Part shown: in pieces, positions 1-8,637 of the stretch
How positions within the stretch are numbered: the stretch's first letter is position 1
Layout of the letters: the number at the start of each line of letters is the position of its first letter
Source of the DNA: Euglena gracilis
Taxonomy: Eukaryota; Euglenida; Euglenophyceae; Euglenales
Length of the DNA stretch: 64,000 nt
Reading direction: 5' to 3'
NCBI GenBank assembly: GCA_039621445.1
Contig: CP154956.1
Location: 41,812,437-41,876,436 of the forward strand
Position numbers and translations under genes: made by a program
The notes under the pieces: generated by a model
Told to the model about the DNA's origin: nothing
Database searches by the model: none
The model's input: the letters and a program-made list of their open reading frames with translations, nothing else

Positions 1-213
1 ATGTTCTGCAGTCCAACCCCCCCCCCCAACCTACACAGTTTGCCTCCACTGCCAACCCCCCTGCCCAGCCCAGAACCACCCATACCAGCCTTTCATTTCA
101 GCAAGTTTGCGCCATGTTGCCTCACCCCATGCAAAGTTTCACAACCTGCTACCCTAATCTCCCACCCCCACCCCCACACCAGCTGATCCCCCCCACCAGT
201 TGCACCACCAAAA
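1..213. other. C-rich leader, no gene assigned
   Basis: Proline-codon-rich, C-tract DNA. One frame is open from base 1 and would encode a Pro/His/Ser-rich peptide of 61 residues, but the composition alone explains this. No domain is visible. Confidence 0.4.
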
Positions 214-693
214 ATGAGTCCAATATTGAAGATGAAAATCGTCCAGAGATTGAAAGCCCAGACTCCAAAAAAATTTGGCCAAATCAACGCCATCCCTCCA
301 AGCCCCCCCAGAGATGATGATGACTGTTTTATTTACGAACCTGAACCTCCACCCCTAGGCACATCAACACCCCCGGCACACATTCCCTTATGTTACAACT
401 GGAGCAGAAATATTCCAGGATCATGGGCCACGGAGCCCACCAAAAAGCACAGGCGGCCCCCCCCTGAACAAGAACAACTGCCCTCATTAGCATGGTGCCC
501 CCTTTCGGAAATGGAGGATGACGACGTAACCCATTACACAGCCTTTTTCAACAAAATAAAGACGTCGGCCCTTGCTCACCAAAAAATGACGGAAGAAAGG
601 AATTTCCTCCGACAGGTCAGCCAGCGGCTGTGGAGACTCCTTTACTAATGGCAAGACGTGGGTCGAGGCCTTGTCTCCCGCAGGAACACCGCC

Positions 694-1370
694 CAGGGTT
701 GACGTTTTTTTGTTTTTTTTTAAAAAAACAAAAAACATTTTTTTTTTAAAAAAAGCAAAAAAAAAAGGTTTTTTTTGAAATAGCCAAAATTGACCTTTTT
801 CCTTGCGAAATGACCATTTTTTGAAGACAATTTTTCGCGGGTGGTTCGGGTCACGGGGGGGGGGGGTCACGGGGGGGCACAGGGGGGGGGTCACGAGGGG
901 GGGGTCACATTTTCGGTGGCCAGATTAGAAATCACCGAAAACGAATTTTTGGGAAAAAATCCTTTTTACGCTCCAAAATAGGAATCCCCCAAACAAAAAT
1001 TAGGAAATCTACCAGAATATTTTGTCAAATTAGGCATCACCGGCCAAGTTTTTCAGAAAAAATGGCCGAAACGGGTCTTAGGTCGGGTTGGGGGAGGGGC
1101 GTCATGGGGGGAACACCCCCTGTGAAGTTTTTTTTTTAAATGTGTTGAAGTATTTCCAAATCTGTGTTTTCTGGTGCGAAAAATCATGCTTTCAACCCAA
1201 AAAAATGAATGTTGTAGAGATAAAAAATGCACTTTTTCCCAAAAAAAAAACATTGCAAAAAAATTTACCCCAAACCCTCCATGACGTTTTTTTTGTTTTT
1301 TTTAAAAAAACATATTTTTTTAAAAAAATGCATGTTTTTTTTGTTTCAAAAATACAAGCCGTCAACCTTG
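694..1370. mobile_element. hAT-like non-autonomous element, exact 8-bp TSD
   Basis: Starts CAGGGTTGACG and ends CGTCAACCTTG, an inverted pair. It is flanked on both sides by ACACCGCC (686-693 and 1371-1378), an exact 8-bp duplication as made by hAT transposases. The 677 bp inside are A/T homopolymer palindromes and G-runs with no transposase. It interrupts the 2A ORF. Confidence 0.8.
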
Positions 1371-1462
1371 ACACCGCCCTCGCCAAAACAGCCCCTTACT
1401 GCACAATGCCCGCCCAAAAGGACAAATCCTGCAAATGGACACCGGGAAAGCCCCTCCTTCGC

Positions 1463-1492
1463 TGTGGGGACATTGAACAAAACCCAGGGCCT
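1463..1492 (+). other. 2A-like ribosome-skipping motif (copy 1)
   Basis: Encodes CGDIEQNPGP, which fits the GDxExNPGP consensus completely, including the Glu. Motifs of this type make the ribosome skip the final Gly-Pro bond and occur in several retrotransposon proteins. It is preceded by a basic stretch ending LLR. Confidence 0.8.
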
Positions 1493-1539
1493 CACGCCTC
1501 TGACGACACATACCACCACCCCTCCCCCCTAAATGACCC

Positions 1540-1710
1540 TATCAATGTTGCTTCAGGACCCCCCAAAGGGTCATCTAGGGGGGGGGGGTCATTTAGGGAG
1601 GGATACTTTTCCCACTTGAAAAATTGCTCTGCTAAATGACCCCCCCCCTACATGACCCCCCCAGTGGGGTCATCTAGGGGGGGGGGTCATTTAGGGGGGG
1701 GGTGGTACCC
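1540..1710. repeat. Palindromic 'GGTCATTTAGGG / CCCTAAATGACC' word repeat
   Basis: The words GGTCATCTAGG, GGTCATTTAGG and their complements alternate with G-runs and C-runs, giving several overlapping inverted repeats. No gene. Confidence 0.6.
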
Positions 1711-1778
1711 ATACACCTTCTCCACCAAAAAACTCCCAGAAATCCTGGAGATCCTGCACAGGAGACAAGGCACAGGGG

Positions 1779-1870
1779 GTGGAGGGGGGGTCCGATGGGG
1801 GGGGTTGGAAGCTGTACAGGGGGGGGGGAGGGGGGGTCCCCAGAAAATCACAACTGTACTGCCTACCCCC
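1779..1870. repeat. Repeat pair member with CTGTACAGGGGG core (copy 1)
   Basis: GGTTGGAAGCTGTACAGG followed by G-runs, GGTCCC and an AACTGTACTGCCT tail. The same order recurs at 2863-2976 in the same orientation. 1871-2059 shows nothing recognisable. Confidence 0.6.
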
Positions 1871-2059
1871 GAGACAGTTGCGACATTTTTCGTCCAATTG
1901 AGGTTGGCAATGATGGATTTTGCGAAATTCAGATGCATTTTGCAAAGTATTTGTGTGTTGTAAAAAGAGTGGTAGCCAGTATTTTCACTGTAAACACTTA
2001 GCAGAAACGCAGGAAGCAGCTTCAATCACTCCCCCTTGGCACACCATGCGGAATTGAGC

Positions 2060-2840
2060 CAGGGTTGACGTTTTTTTGTTTTTCAACAAAGAACAAAAAA
2101 AATATGTTTTTTTCCAAAAAAAAACACACAAAAACATGTTTTCTTTTTATAAAAAGCAAAATTTGACCTTTTTCCTTGCGAAATGGCCATTTTTTGAGGA
2201 AAAGGTTTTAAGGTCATTTTTTTGGTCATCAAAAGTGACGTATTTTTAGTTTTTCCGGCACCTTTAATGGACTACGAAGCTGCAGAGATGAAAAAAAGTA
2301 AAAAAAAAGTTTAAAAAAAATTCCCCCAAACCCCCATGAGGTTTTTTTTGTTTTTTTAAAAAAACCATATTTTTTCTTAGGGGGTACTACCCCCGTGCCC
2401 CCCCCCCCAGTTACACCCCTGTGACCCCCCCGTGATCTGAGAATCGATCCTTCGCCATCCTTTTTTTGAAAGCATTTTTTTCATGTATCCTTCTCCGCCC
2501 AATGCGCCTTCACACCCAAAAATGGGGGGTCACCGGGGAAGTATGACACTTTGCAGGTAGCCGGGAGGCAACATACATGACGTGGCATCGCGATAAAATT
2601 GGTTATTTTTTTGAAAAGGGAATTTTGTTAGGATTTTCTTGACCAACACGTTTTTGGATGAAGTTTGGGCCATTTTTGACAAATTCCGTTTTGAGTGGGG
2701 AAATGCACCAGTTTTTGGCACTTCTTTCAGGGGAAAAGATTTTTGGCCCCCGCCCCGTGACCCCCCCCATGACCCCCCCGCGACCCGCACCACCCCCTTA
2801 AAAAAGCATGTTTTTTTGTTTCAAAAAAACAAGCCGTTTT
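2060..2840. mobile_element. Second, 3'-damaged copy of the 694-1370 element
   Basis: Begins CAGGGTTGACGTTTTTTTG. It repeats the block containing TTCCTTGCGAAATG (2176-2189, compare about 800-813) and a late block GCATGTTTTTTTGTTTC (2808-2824). The expected CGTCAACC terminus is missing and no duplication is visible, so it is truncated or rearranged. Confidence 0.6.
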
Positions 2841-2862
2841 TTTAAAAAAAATTCATCTGTCT

Positions 2863-2976
2863 CGGGGGGGTTGGAAGTGGGGGGGGAGGGGGGGGTCCCG
2901 GGAGGGGGGGGTTGTAACTGTACAGGGGGGGGGAAGGGGGGGGGTCCCAAGGTTTGACCAACTGTACTGCCTTGTC
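2863..2976. repeat. Repeat pair member with CTGTACAGGGGG core (copy 2)
   Basis: Same arrangement as 1779-1870: GTTG..AACTGTACAGG, G-runs, GGTCCC, AACTGTACTGCCT. It ends just before the methyltransferase-like ORF. Confidence 0.6.
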
Positions 2977-2981
2977 CCCAC

Positions 2982-3563
2982 ATGCCTCCGCCGACTGCCG
3001 ACCTCTTTGCCTCCGCCTCCAACTCCCATGCACCAATATTTTTTTCCGTAGACCGACCACCCTGGACCGCTGACTGGACCACATTGGGATTCTGTTGGAT
3101 TAACCCACCATTCTACCTACTTCCCCGCGTCACAACCAAAATACTCCACGAAAAACCCTGGTGTCTGCTGCTGACACCACGTAGCCCCGACCAATGGTTC
3201 ACCCAACTTCTGTTCACAGCCACTACATTCCTTAGCCTCCAAAACCACCCGTGCTTCCTACAGCCCAACGGCCATCCCGCACCGCCACCGCCGTGGGACA
3301 TTTACATTCTCTTGTTTAACGTCCCGCGAACATTCCACCACACCTCCCCCCATGGCACACCTCTCCAAGTTTGCGGGGACATTCAGTCCAACCCAGGACC
3401 GATGGAGTTCCAGCAATTCATTTCCCAATGCGCGGCAACGTTTTGCTCCTCAGCCAACCCCACCGACCTCACCCGTGCAAAAATTGAGCTACTCCACCGG
3501 GCCACCTCCTGGCCCGATACCTGGTGGGCAACACCGTTCCCCGACCCCACCTCCCCCCCCTGA
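2982..3563 (+). CDS. DIRS-type methyltransferase-like domain fused through 2A to gag start
   Basis: ATG at 2982, 193 codons. Residues 24-80 match the methyltransferase-like (Dam-like) tail that follows RNase H in DIRS-type retrotransposons: WTADW, then FCWINPPF (NPPF at residues 41-44, nt 3102-3113, the D/NPPY-type catalytic motif), then LLPRV and a WF pair near residue 72. Residues 131-140 are a 2A-like motif, CGDIQSNPGP, followed at once by Met-Glu and the beginning of a gag-like region. The frame closes at a C8 run near 3550, where the gag frame continues +1, probably slippage or decay. The reverse transcriptase and RNase H expected upstream are absent. The odd point is the order: methyltransferase, then 2A, then gag. 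Domain identity is from motif order recalled for DIRS and Kangaroo elements. Confidence 0.7.
   Translation: MPPPTADLFASASNSHAPIFFSVDRPPWTADWTTLGFCWINPPFYLLPRVTTKILHEKPWCLLLTPRSPDQWFTQLLFTATTFLSLQNHPCFLQPNGHPAPPPPWDIYILLFNVPRTFHHTSPHGTPLQVCGDIQSNPGPMEFQQFISQCAATFCSSANPTDLTRAKIELLHRATSWPDTWWATPFPDPTSPP
3372..3401 (+). other. 2A-like motif (copy 2)
   Basis: Encodes CGDIQSNPGP at residues 131-140 of the ORF starting at 2982. The NPGP core is intact but Gln replaces the usual Glu, so skipping may be weaker. Methionine follows directly. Confidence 0.75.
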
Positions 3564-3845
3564 AAAAGACGTCGCCGTTCCCCTCATTGCTGCATACGAA
3601 CTCTTCGCCCGGTGTAAACTGCAGACAACACCCACTGGCACCTTTACCTGGAAAGCCGAACAATCCGAACTGGACGACTTACAACGCCAAATAGCCGCCC
3701 TTAAAAATTCACAACCGCCCACCCAAGACTCCCTCAGCCGTGAACTGTCCGCCGAAACCATTGCTGCTTTCAGAACACTGAACCCCGGCCCACAATGGAT
3801 GAGCGACATACTCCCACCGCTGGAAGCAAGCATCCATAGGAGGCT

Positions 3846-4276
3846 AGGCACAGTGGGGGGGGGCTGGGGGGGGGGCGAGCGGCCGCGCGGGCGGCCGCGC
3901 GGGGGGAGGGGGGGGAGGGGGGTCCGAGGGCGGCCGCGCGGGCGGAACGCATCCTAAAATTGGTGATTTTCGGGTCCAAAAAGTGGTCATTTTTTTGCCA
4001 TTTTTGGGCCATTTTTGACCAAAAAAGTGCTTTTTTTTTTCTACGCGCGGCCCCCAAATTTGCCATTTTGTGTCCGAAAATGGTCATTTTTGGTCATTTT
4101 TGGGCCTCAAAAAATCGCGATTTTTCACCAAAAAATTTTTTCTTGGCTATGCCAGGCACAGTGGGGGGAGGGGGGGGGGGTCCAGGGGGGGGGCGAGCGG
4201 CCGCGCGGGCGGCCGCGCAGGGGCCGCGCGGGGGGGGGGGGGCCCGGACCCCCCCCAGCGGCGCGCCTAGCCTACC
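3846..4276. mobile_element. GC/AT-bipartite interspersed repeat inside gag (family F, copy 1)
   Basis: Starts GGCTAGGCACAGTGGGG, has G-runs and CGGCCGCGCGGG palindromes, then an AT-rich core of repeated CCATTTTTGG words, then a second GC block ending GGCGCGCCTAGCC. A reverse-complement copy covers 25580-25997 and a worn one about 23100-23560. No clear target duplication was found. Confidence 0.65.
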
Positions 4277-4574
4277 AATTCCTACAAATTTGGCAACTTG
4301 TCATCAACACCTACTTCCCAAAGACACGTACAACTCCCCTGCCTACTCCCCCACCAAATCCGTACCAACACACCGCGCCCCCTCCACCCAATACTCCACG
4401 CCCCTGGTTCAACCCGCACCTCTCCATGCCACTGAAGCCATACAACAAGGTGGTACACCCGTTGAACGGAAAACACCACATGGCATTATCCCACTCATCC
4501 ACCTTAATGGTACCGAGTTTTACAAAACCCGTGATGGGACCCTGTGGCCAACCTCCCAACCGCCGCCCAAGGAC

Positions 4575-4616
4575 TGCTTTCGCTGCCCGGGAGCCAAACA
4601 CTGGCACTGGCAGTGC
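4575..4616 (+). other. CCHC zinc knuckle coding segment
   Basis: Encodes CFRCPGAKHWHWQC. The spacing 2-4-4 is that of Gag zinc knuckles. Confidence 0.75.
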
Positions 4617-4779
4617 CCCCGCAGGCAGTCAGCAGCCACCCCCTGACAACTGCCGGGAGCTTGCCCGACCGAAGGGAAGCTCCCCGCACAACGCTCCCCA
4701 CCACATCCTGACAAAGAAACGGCCCCCACAACCCAACCCCCCAAACCACCCACCTGTTCTCTGCAGGTGGACCGGGTGG

Positions 4780-5260
4780 TTGGGGGTTGGACTTCAGCAC
4801 TCAGGAAGTGGAGGAGGGGTCTTCCCTGGTGGAAGGAAAGGCTGGCGGGGGAGATGGAGGCGGCCTCAGAGATCCTAAGGCCGAAGGCGAGAGCAAGGAT
4901 GGCAATGGCGAGGGTCCGGAGGAGCGGAGGAGGGAGCGTTTGTAGGTCAAGTGCGCTGAAGAATTCGATGGGCAGCCAGAAGAGAGGGGCGGGTGTGTGG
5001 AGGCGTTCGGCGGCGGAGGAGTAGTGCCAAAGTTGTTTGGGCGGGAGGAAGGGGGACCATCCCAGTGTGCAATGCGGTAAGGGCCGAGAGGAGACCGCGA
5101 ACAGTGGAGGCGGTTTGGCCATCGGTGGTGATGTGTCCCAGGTATGTCGAGACCAGTCCATGGTAGGAGCCGGTGGTTGTTGTTGGATGAAGGAGAGGAG
5201 TCGGGAGAGGCTGGATAGGTAGGTCCTAAGTGTGTTTGGGCTCCAATGCCAGAGGAGGGC
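4780..5260 (-). pseudogene. Tyrosine recombinase, N-terminal half (core-binding domain and first Arg box)
   Basis: On the minus strand a SAM-like core-binding segment begins near 5248 (WSPNTLRTYLSSLSRLL), continues in another frame (YLGHITTDGQ..STVRGLLSAL), and is followed by LAIAILALAFGLRISEA, the box A helix of tyrosine recombinases. Its catalytic Arg is at 4874-4876. A beta-hairpin-like segment (FHQGRPLLHF) follows and the similarity stops near 4780. At least one frameshift lies near 5160. The expected continuation, HxxR and the Tyr, is not downstream but upstream at 5823-5930 on the same strand. In DIRS-like elements this enzyme integrates circular cDNA. Confidence 0.7.
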
Positions 5261-5446
5261 GGTTTCGGGGGTGGGGACGGGTCATTTTTTGGCGAGGAAG
5301 GTTGAGAGCTGCTGGGTGGCGGAGGACAGTGCACAGGAATAGGGCAAGCTCCACAGGGTCCGAGTCCTTTTTGGACAAGTTCAGAGGTAAGAGGTGTGGG
5401 GGAGGAGGCAGCGGAGTAGTATCGGATGAGGAGTATGAGGAGCCAG

Positions 5447-6075
5447 TTTATGGAGGTGAGGTTAAGGAGGATAGACCAAAGCAGTGCAGAGTCATAGAGG
5501 AGTTGTAGTTGTTGCCGTAAGGTTTGGTGGTAGTTGACGAGGAGACGGAGGAAGTAGAAAATTTGGGTTCTGGAGAGTGGTTGAGGTAGCGGAAGGCGCG
5601 CAATACGTCCAGCGAGTCCCCAGATTTGGTTCCGGTTGGGGGGGGTTCGTTCCATGGCTTCGCGTTTTCGTGATTTTTGGCGGGTTGTTCGGTGGAGAGG
5701 ATGGCAGGGAACCAAATTTCGCCGGCGGAGGAGGGGACGAGGTGGCAGGTTGGTTGGGCGTCTGTGGGGTAGGGCATAAGGAAGACGGGCGGCAGGAATG
5801 GGGGAAGTTGTTTGGGGCCAATATAGTGGGCGCATTGTTTGGGAGATGTCCATCGGCACCACTGCATGATGTCGGGGGTGGATGCGCCGGATTGGGCTAG
5901 GTACCGGGCACATGAACGTCGGAGACAATGGAATGTGAGTAGCGATGTTCCCAGGGACTGCGACAGTAAAGTGTGGAAGTGGTTGTCGATGGTTTGTGTG
6001 TTGAGAAAGGGTAGGCTGGGGGTTGAGGTGGGGTTGGTGGCGCAAAGGAATAGGAACCAGGCCAACGTGAAGCAT
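5447..6075 (-). pseudogene. Tyrosine recombinase, C-terminal half (HxxR and Tyr)
   Basis: The minus-strand frame opens just after a TGA near 6078. It contains FHCLRRSCARYLAQSG, with the catalytic His at 5928-5930 and Arg at 5919-5921, then a Trp/Cys-rich turn and HYIG with the nucleophile Tyr at 5823-5825. The His-to-Tyr spacing of about 35 codons is normal for the family. A Pro/Ser-rich tail runs to about 5447. This half precedes the box A half (4780-5260) on the same strand, so the gene is circularly permuted or the two halves come from adjacent truncated copies. On the plus strand, 6061-6207 reads as a basic peptide ending at TAA that might belong to the gag-side gene; support is weak. Confidence 0.7.
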
Positions 6076-6207
6076 GACTTTCAAAACCTATACACTGCAC
6101 CCCCACCTGACCGCCAACAGACGCGTCCTTCCCACATAACCGCACTCTTTCTCCGCACCCTGGCCCGCCAACGCTACAGGCCCGGGCGCAAAACGCAAGT
6201 ACATTAA

Positions 6208-6880
6208 ATACGTCAAGAATTAAACCGCAAGGAATTTAATCCGGTGAGCCCCCGCCAGTCGGGGAATTAAATCCGGTCGCCCAGTTATTCGCAGTTTTTT
6301 TTATCTTCGGCTGTACAGTGACGTCGCTTGCGATAAATCGGTGATGCTTTCTCTCCTTTTTTTGTGTCGGTTCCGGACGCGTAGAAAACCAAAGTCCTTT
6401 CTGACTACTTTTCATTTCCCCGTTTCTTTGTGCAGAAAAAGCCTCGAAACTTCGAAAAATGTTCCCTGGCTGGACCCTTTTTGCTGGGCCCTGTGGCACG
6501 GAACTGGCCAAACAATCTGGCACCAGACTGGCCACCACCTGTGACAGCCCCCCCCCATCACCAAAATTGGGCCACCTGTGACAGCCCCCGAACTGGCCAC
6601 TGGTGGAAAATAAGTTGAGTGGAAAATTGGCATCCACAAGAAAAACAAAATGCTGTCAGGGCCTTTGCTGTCCCAGGGCCTTTTCAGGCCACTGGTGCAA
6701 AATGGTTTCAGTGGCCACTGCATGCAAAATTGAACTTTTCAGACGGTTCACACACAGGAAATTCCTTCAGCTTCTGTTCTTCAGCTTCTCTCAATTCACC
6801 TGATGAAAACACATGCATCCAAACAAACAATTGCACTGTTCCCCAGCTTTTAACAAGTACCGTGCCTTTATTTCAAACCC
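6208..6880. other. No gene seen
   Basis: Holds a short imperfect repeat TTAAATCCGGT around 6234-6280 and a repeat of GTGACAGCCCC words near 6540-6590. Otherwise nothing can be supported. Confidence 0.4.
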
Positions 6881-6883
6881 CGG

Positions 6884-7045
6884 AGGCGGACGGACGGACG
6901 GACGGACGGCTGGTGAAAAAAGCAAAGGTCCGGACGGACGGCTGACCTTGTGGACTTGGTCCAGACGGCTGAAGAAAACGCACTTGGTCCGGCTAGCCGG
7001 CTGGCCGGCTGGCCGGCTGGCCGGCTGGCCGGCTAGCCGGCTGGG
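6884..7045. repeat. CGGA and GGCCGGCT tandem repeats
   Basis: (CGGA)n at 6884-6950 and an 8-bp unit GGCCGGCT at 6988-7044. Similar CGGACGG arrays return at 8209-8290. Confidence 0.85.
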
Positions 7046-7300
7046 TCTTTGTAAGCGAAGGCGTCTGGAAATTTTTTTCGTCGCGAACTGGGCAATTCCT
7101 GATTCTGGGTGCTCAGCCCACACTGCACTCGGGATCTTTGATGTGCCCCACACACCACATCAACCAGAACAGAAATTTGCATATGACAACTTTCAAAATG
7201 TGGTATTTTTCCAAGATTTGGGTGTTCTGTCCCGAAACTTTCTCCCACTTCATTTGTTGGACTAGTCCTTTTTGTCTTCCGATATCGAGAAGTGTATCTT

Positions 7301-7370
7301 GCGCACAGTGTAGTTGGTGCAGCATGCAGTTCGGGACTGTGAGGTCGCGGGTTCAAACCCCGCTGTGTGC
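7301..7370 (+). tRNA. tRNA-Pro (CGG) candidate
   Basis: A 70-nt cloverleaf. The acceptor GCGCACA pairs with TGTGTGC over 7 bp. The T arm is GCGGG-TTCAAAC-CCCGC. The anticodon arm TGCAG-TTCGGGA-CTGTG gives T33 and anticodon CGG, and the variable loop is AGGTC. The D arm is weak, with one mismatch in a 4-bp stem. A T5 run at 7374-7378 would end Pol III transcription. It could be a true gene or a tRNA-derived SINE head; no CCA is encoded, as expected in eukaryotes. Confidence 0.75.
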
Positions 7371-7737
7371 AAATTTTTCCTCACTGGGAAATGTCTTTTT
7401 TGGAAGAAATTATGAATCACCAACAAGCAAAAAACAATGCTTGCATTTCCAATCCCTCTCCTTCAGTGTCACAATGCCGTTTCGGATGGAAGCGGTGTGG
7501 GATAGATATGATGAAAGTACAGGGTGCTGAAATGAAGTGAATTTACAGGAACTAATCCCAAGTTTGAAAGACAGATTTCATAGACATTTTGTACTTAGAT
7601 GCTGGTTTTCTTCTGCTTTCTGTTTCTTGCGCTCTTTATTTGCTGTTCAACAAGTGTTCTTGGAAGCCAAAAAATTGGGGGAGAAGATTTTCAATCTGGG
7701 AAATGGCCCAAATTTTGCATTTCACATTTTTTGCAAT
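7371..7737. other. No gene seen
   Basis: AT-rich sequence between the two tRNA-like genes without recognisable coding or repeats. Confidence 0.4.
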
Positions 7738-7815
7738 GTGATGGATTTTTTGAGGGGCCAGATGTGCTGGCCAGTTTTGGGCCAGATGTTCTCGCCAGTT
7801 TTGGGCCACAGGATT
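7738..7815. repeat. Short tandem duplication
   Basis: The phrase GGGCCAGATGT..GCCAGTTTT is repeated twice at about 27-bp spacing. Confidence 0.5.
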
Positions 7816-7937
7816 CTCTCTCACAGGAAGGAGTTGTTTTGGTGCCTTTCTCTTGGAAAGGGGGCAGAAAAACGTTTTGTTTGCTTTTTTTTGGCAAAAA
7901 TAATTTTCATCAAAGTACACGGACGAGAATGGTATCG

Positions 7938-8008
7938 CCCCTCGTGGTGCAGTGGTCGTGTGGTTAGCGTGTGACCGGTAGGTCGTGGGTTCGAATCCCG
8001 CCGAGGGT
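7938..8008 (+). tRNA. tRNA-like gene, isotype uncertain
   Basis: 71 nt. Acceptor CCCCTCG/CGAGGGT has 6 of 7 pairs. A perfect A-box-like TGGTGCAGTGG and a T arm GTGGG-TTCGAAT-CCCGC are present, and the variable loop AGGTC equals that of the tRNA-Pro candidate. A T5 run lies at 8019-8023. The anticodon stem is poor and position 33 is G in the best fold (anticodon TGT would read Thr), so it may be a pseudo-tRNA or SINE head. Confidence 0.55.
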
Positions 8009-8208
8009 CAACTTCGTGTTTTTCCCCGATTTGACGTGACGAATAGAGGGAAGCCATGACTGCTTTTCACGAGGGAGGTTTTTTTTTCTTTTTTGGTCCG
8101 GCCGGCTAGCAAGACAGACATTGGTCCGGCTGGTAAAGAGGGGGGGGGGGGGGTGAGGGATAAAGGGGGGGGGGCACGGGGTATGAAAAAAAAGTCGGTA
8201 AAAAATGC

Positions 8209-8290
8209 TACGTCCGGACGGACGGCTGGGCGTCCAACATAGGTCCGGCTGAAGAGGTCCGGACGGCTCGGACGGACGGACGGCCAGCCG
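8209..8290. repeat. CGGACGGA tandem array
   Basis: Repeated CGGA and GGTCCGG units that abut the 5' truncation point of the chromodomain-bearing element. The array resembles 6884-6950. Confidence 0.75.
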
Positions 8291-8298
8291 CCCCCCCC

Positions 8299-8514
8299 GT
8301 TCCAAAGTTACCCGAAACGGATGATTTTGTGCTAGACAAAATTCTCGATCACAAAATTGATCGGGGAGTCCATTACTGGAAGGTCAGGTGGAAAGGCTAT
8401 GGGCCTGAGGAGGACACCTGGGAGCCAGCCTCCAGTTTTATTGGTTATGTCCAACAGGACTGGAAGCTGTGGAATAAAAGAAATAACATAGACATTTCTG
8501 TGAATAATTTTTAA
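8299..8514 (+). CDS. Chromodomain tail of a retrotransposon integrase (5' truncated)
   Basis: The open frame from 8299 to the stop at 8512-8514 encodes about 71 residues. The chromodomain spans VLDKILDHKIDRG, YWKVRWKGYG and EEDTWEPASSF, with the aromatic residues Trp and Tyr of the methyl-lysine cage in the RWKGY block. It ends with a short basic tail. Chromodomains in this position are the C-terminus of chromovirus (Ty3/gypsy) integrases and direct insertion to marked chromatin. Upstream is only CGGA repeat, so RT, RNase H and integrase are gone. A free-standing chromodomain exon is the alternative. Two of the region's typical hairpins fall inside it (8346-8363 and 8449-8460). Confidence 0.8.
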   Translation, partial: VPKLPETDDFVLDKILDHKIDRGVHYWKVRWKGYGPEEDTWEPASSFIGYVQQDWKLWNKRNNIDISVNNF

Positions 8515-8550
8515 AATCAGCCTATAGGCCTTTTCCTCCCCTCTCTGTGT

Positions 8551-8593
8551 TTTTCTCCCAACCCCAATTCATTTTTCTCTTCTTTTTCTACAG
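8551..8593 (+). promoter_or_regulatory. Polypyrimidine tract and AG, 3' splice-site-like
   Basis: A long C/T tract ends in TTTCTACAG just before the large ORF. Similar tracts ending in CAG occur at 15280-15318, 15585-15626 and 15880-15896. They could be cis- or trans-splice acceptors; no donors were assigned. Confidence 0.4.
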
Positions 8594-8637
8594 CTCATCA
8601 AAGCTACTTTTTTTTGTTGCTTTCGGTCCCCGGACCA

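Larger units (their letters stand above)
214..1639 (+). pseudogene. 2A-bearing retroelement ORF split by a transposon
   Basis: An ATG at 214 opens a frame that runs to a TAA at 646-648 (144 codons, acidic DDDD patch, then a charged helical tail). The same frame continues past that stop to 693, where the 677-bp element at 694-1370 begins. After removing that element and one copy of its 8-bp duplication, the frame continues at 1379 and runs through a 2A-like motif at 1463-1492 to a stop at 1637-1639. The two halves therefore look like one older coding region carrying a nonsense codon and an insertion. The product outside the 2A is Lys/Pro rich and I do not recognise it. By analogy with the ORF at 2982 it may be a polyprotein segment of a DIRS-like or non-LTR retrotransposon. 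The seam is seen directly; the function is inferred. Confidence 0.5.
3402..4646 (+). pseudogene. gag-like ORF with CCHC zinc knuckle, broken by insertion
   Basis: Coding runs from the 2A (frame of 2982) to about 3560 and shifts +1 at a C-run. It then continues to about 3845 with an amphipathic segment near 3660-3720 that could coil. A GC/AT-bipartite repeat interrupts it at 3846-4276. The frame picked up afterwards carries a Pro-rich linker and then C-x2-C-x4-H-x4-C at 4575-4616, a retroviral-type knuckle that binds nucleic acid. It ends at a stop at 4644-4646. A coil plus a CCHC knuckle after 2A is what a DIRS-like nucleocapsid protein would show. It lies tail to tail with the recombinase on the other strand, as I recall for the Volvox element Kangaroo. 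Frameshifts and the insertion mean it cannot be functional here. Confidence 0.6.

Noticed and set aside
4801-6084. 427-codon minus-strand ORF as a single gene
   Set aside because: The recombinase motifs lie in other frames; this frame is a Pro/His-rich shadow.
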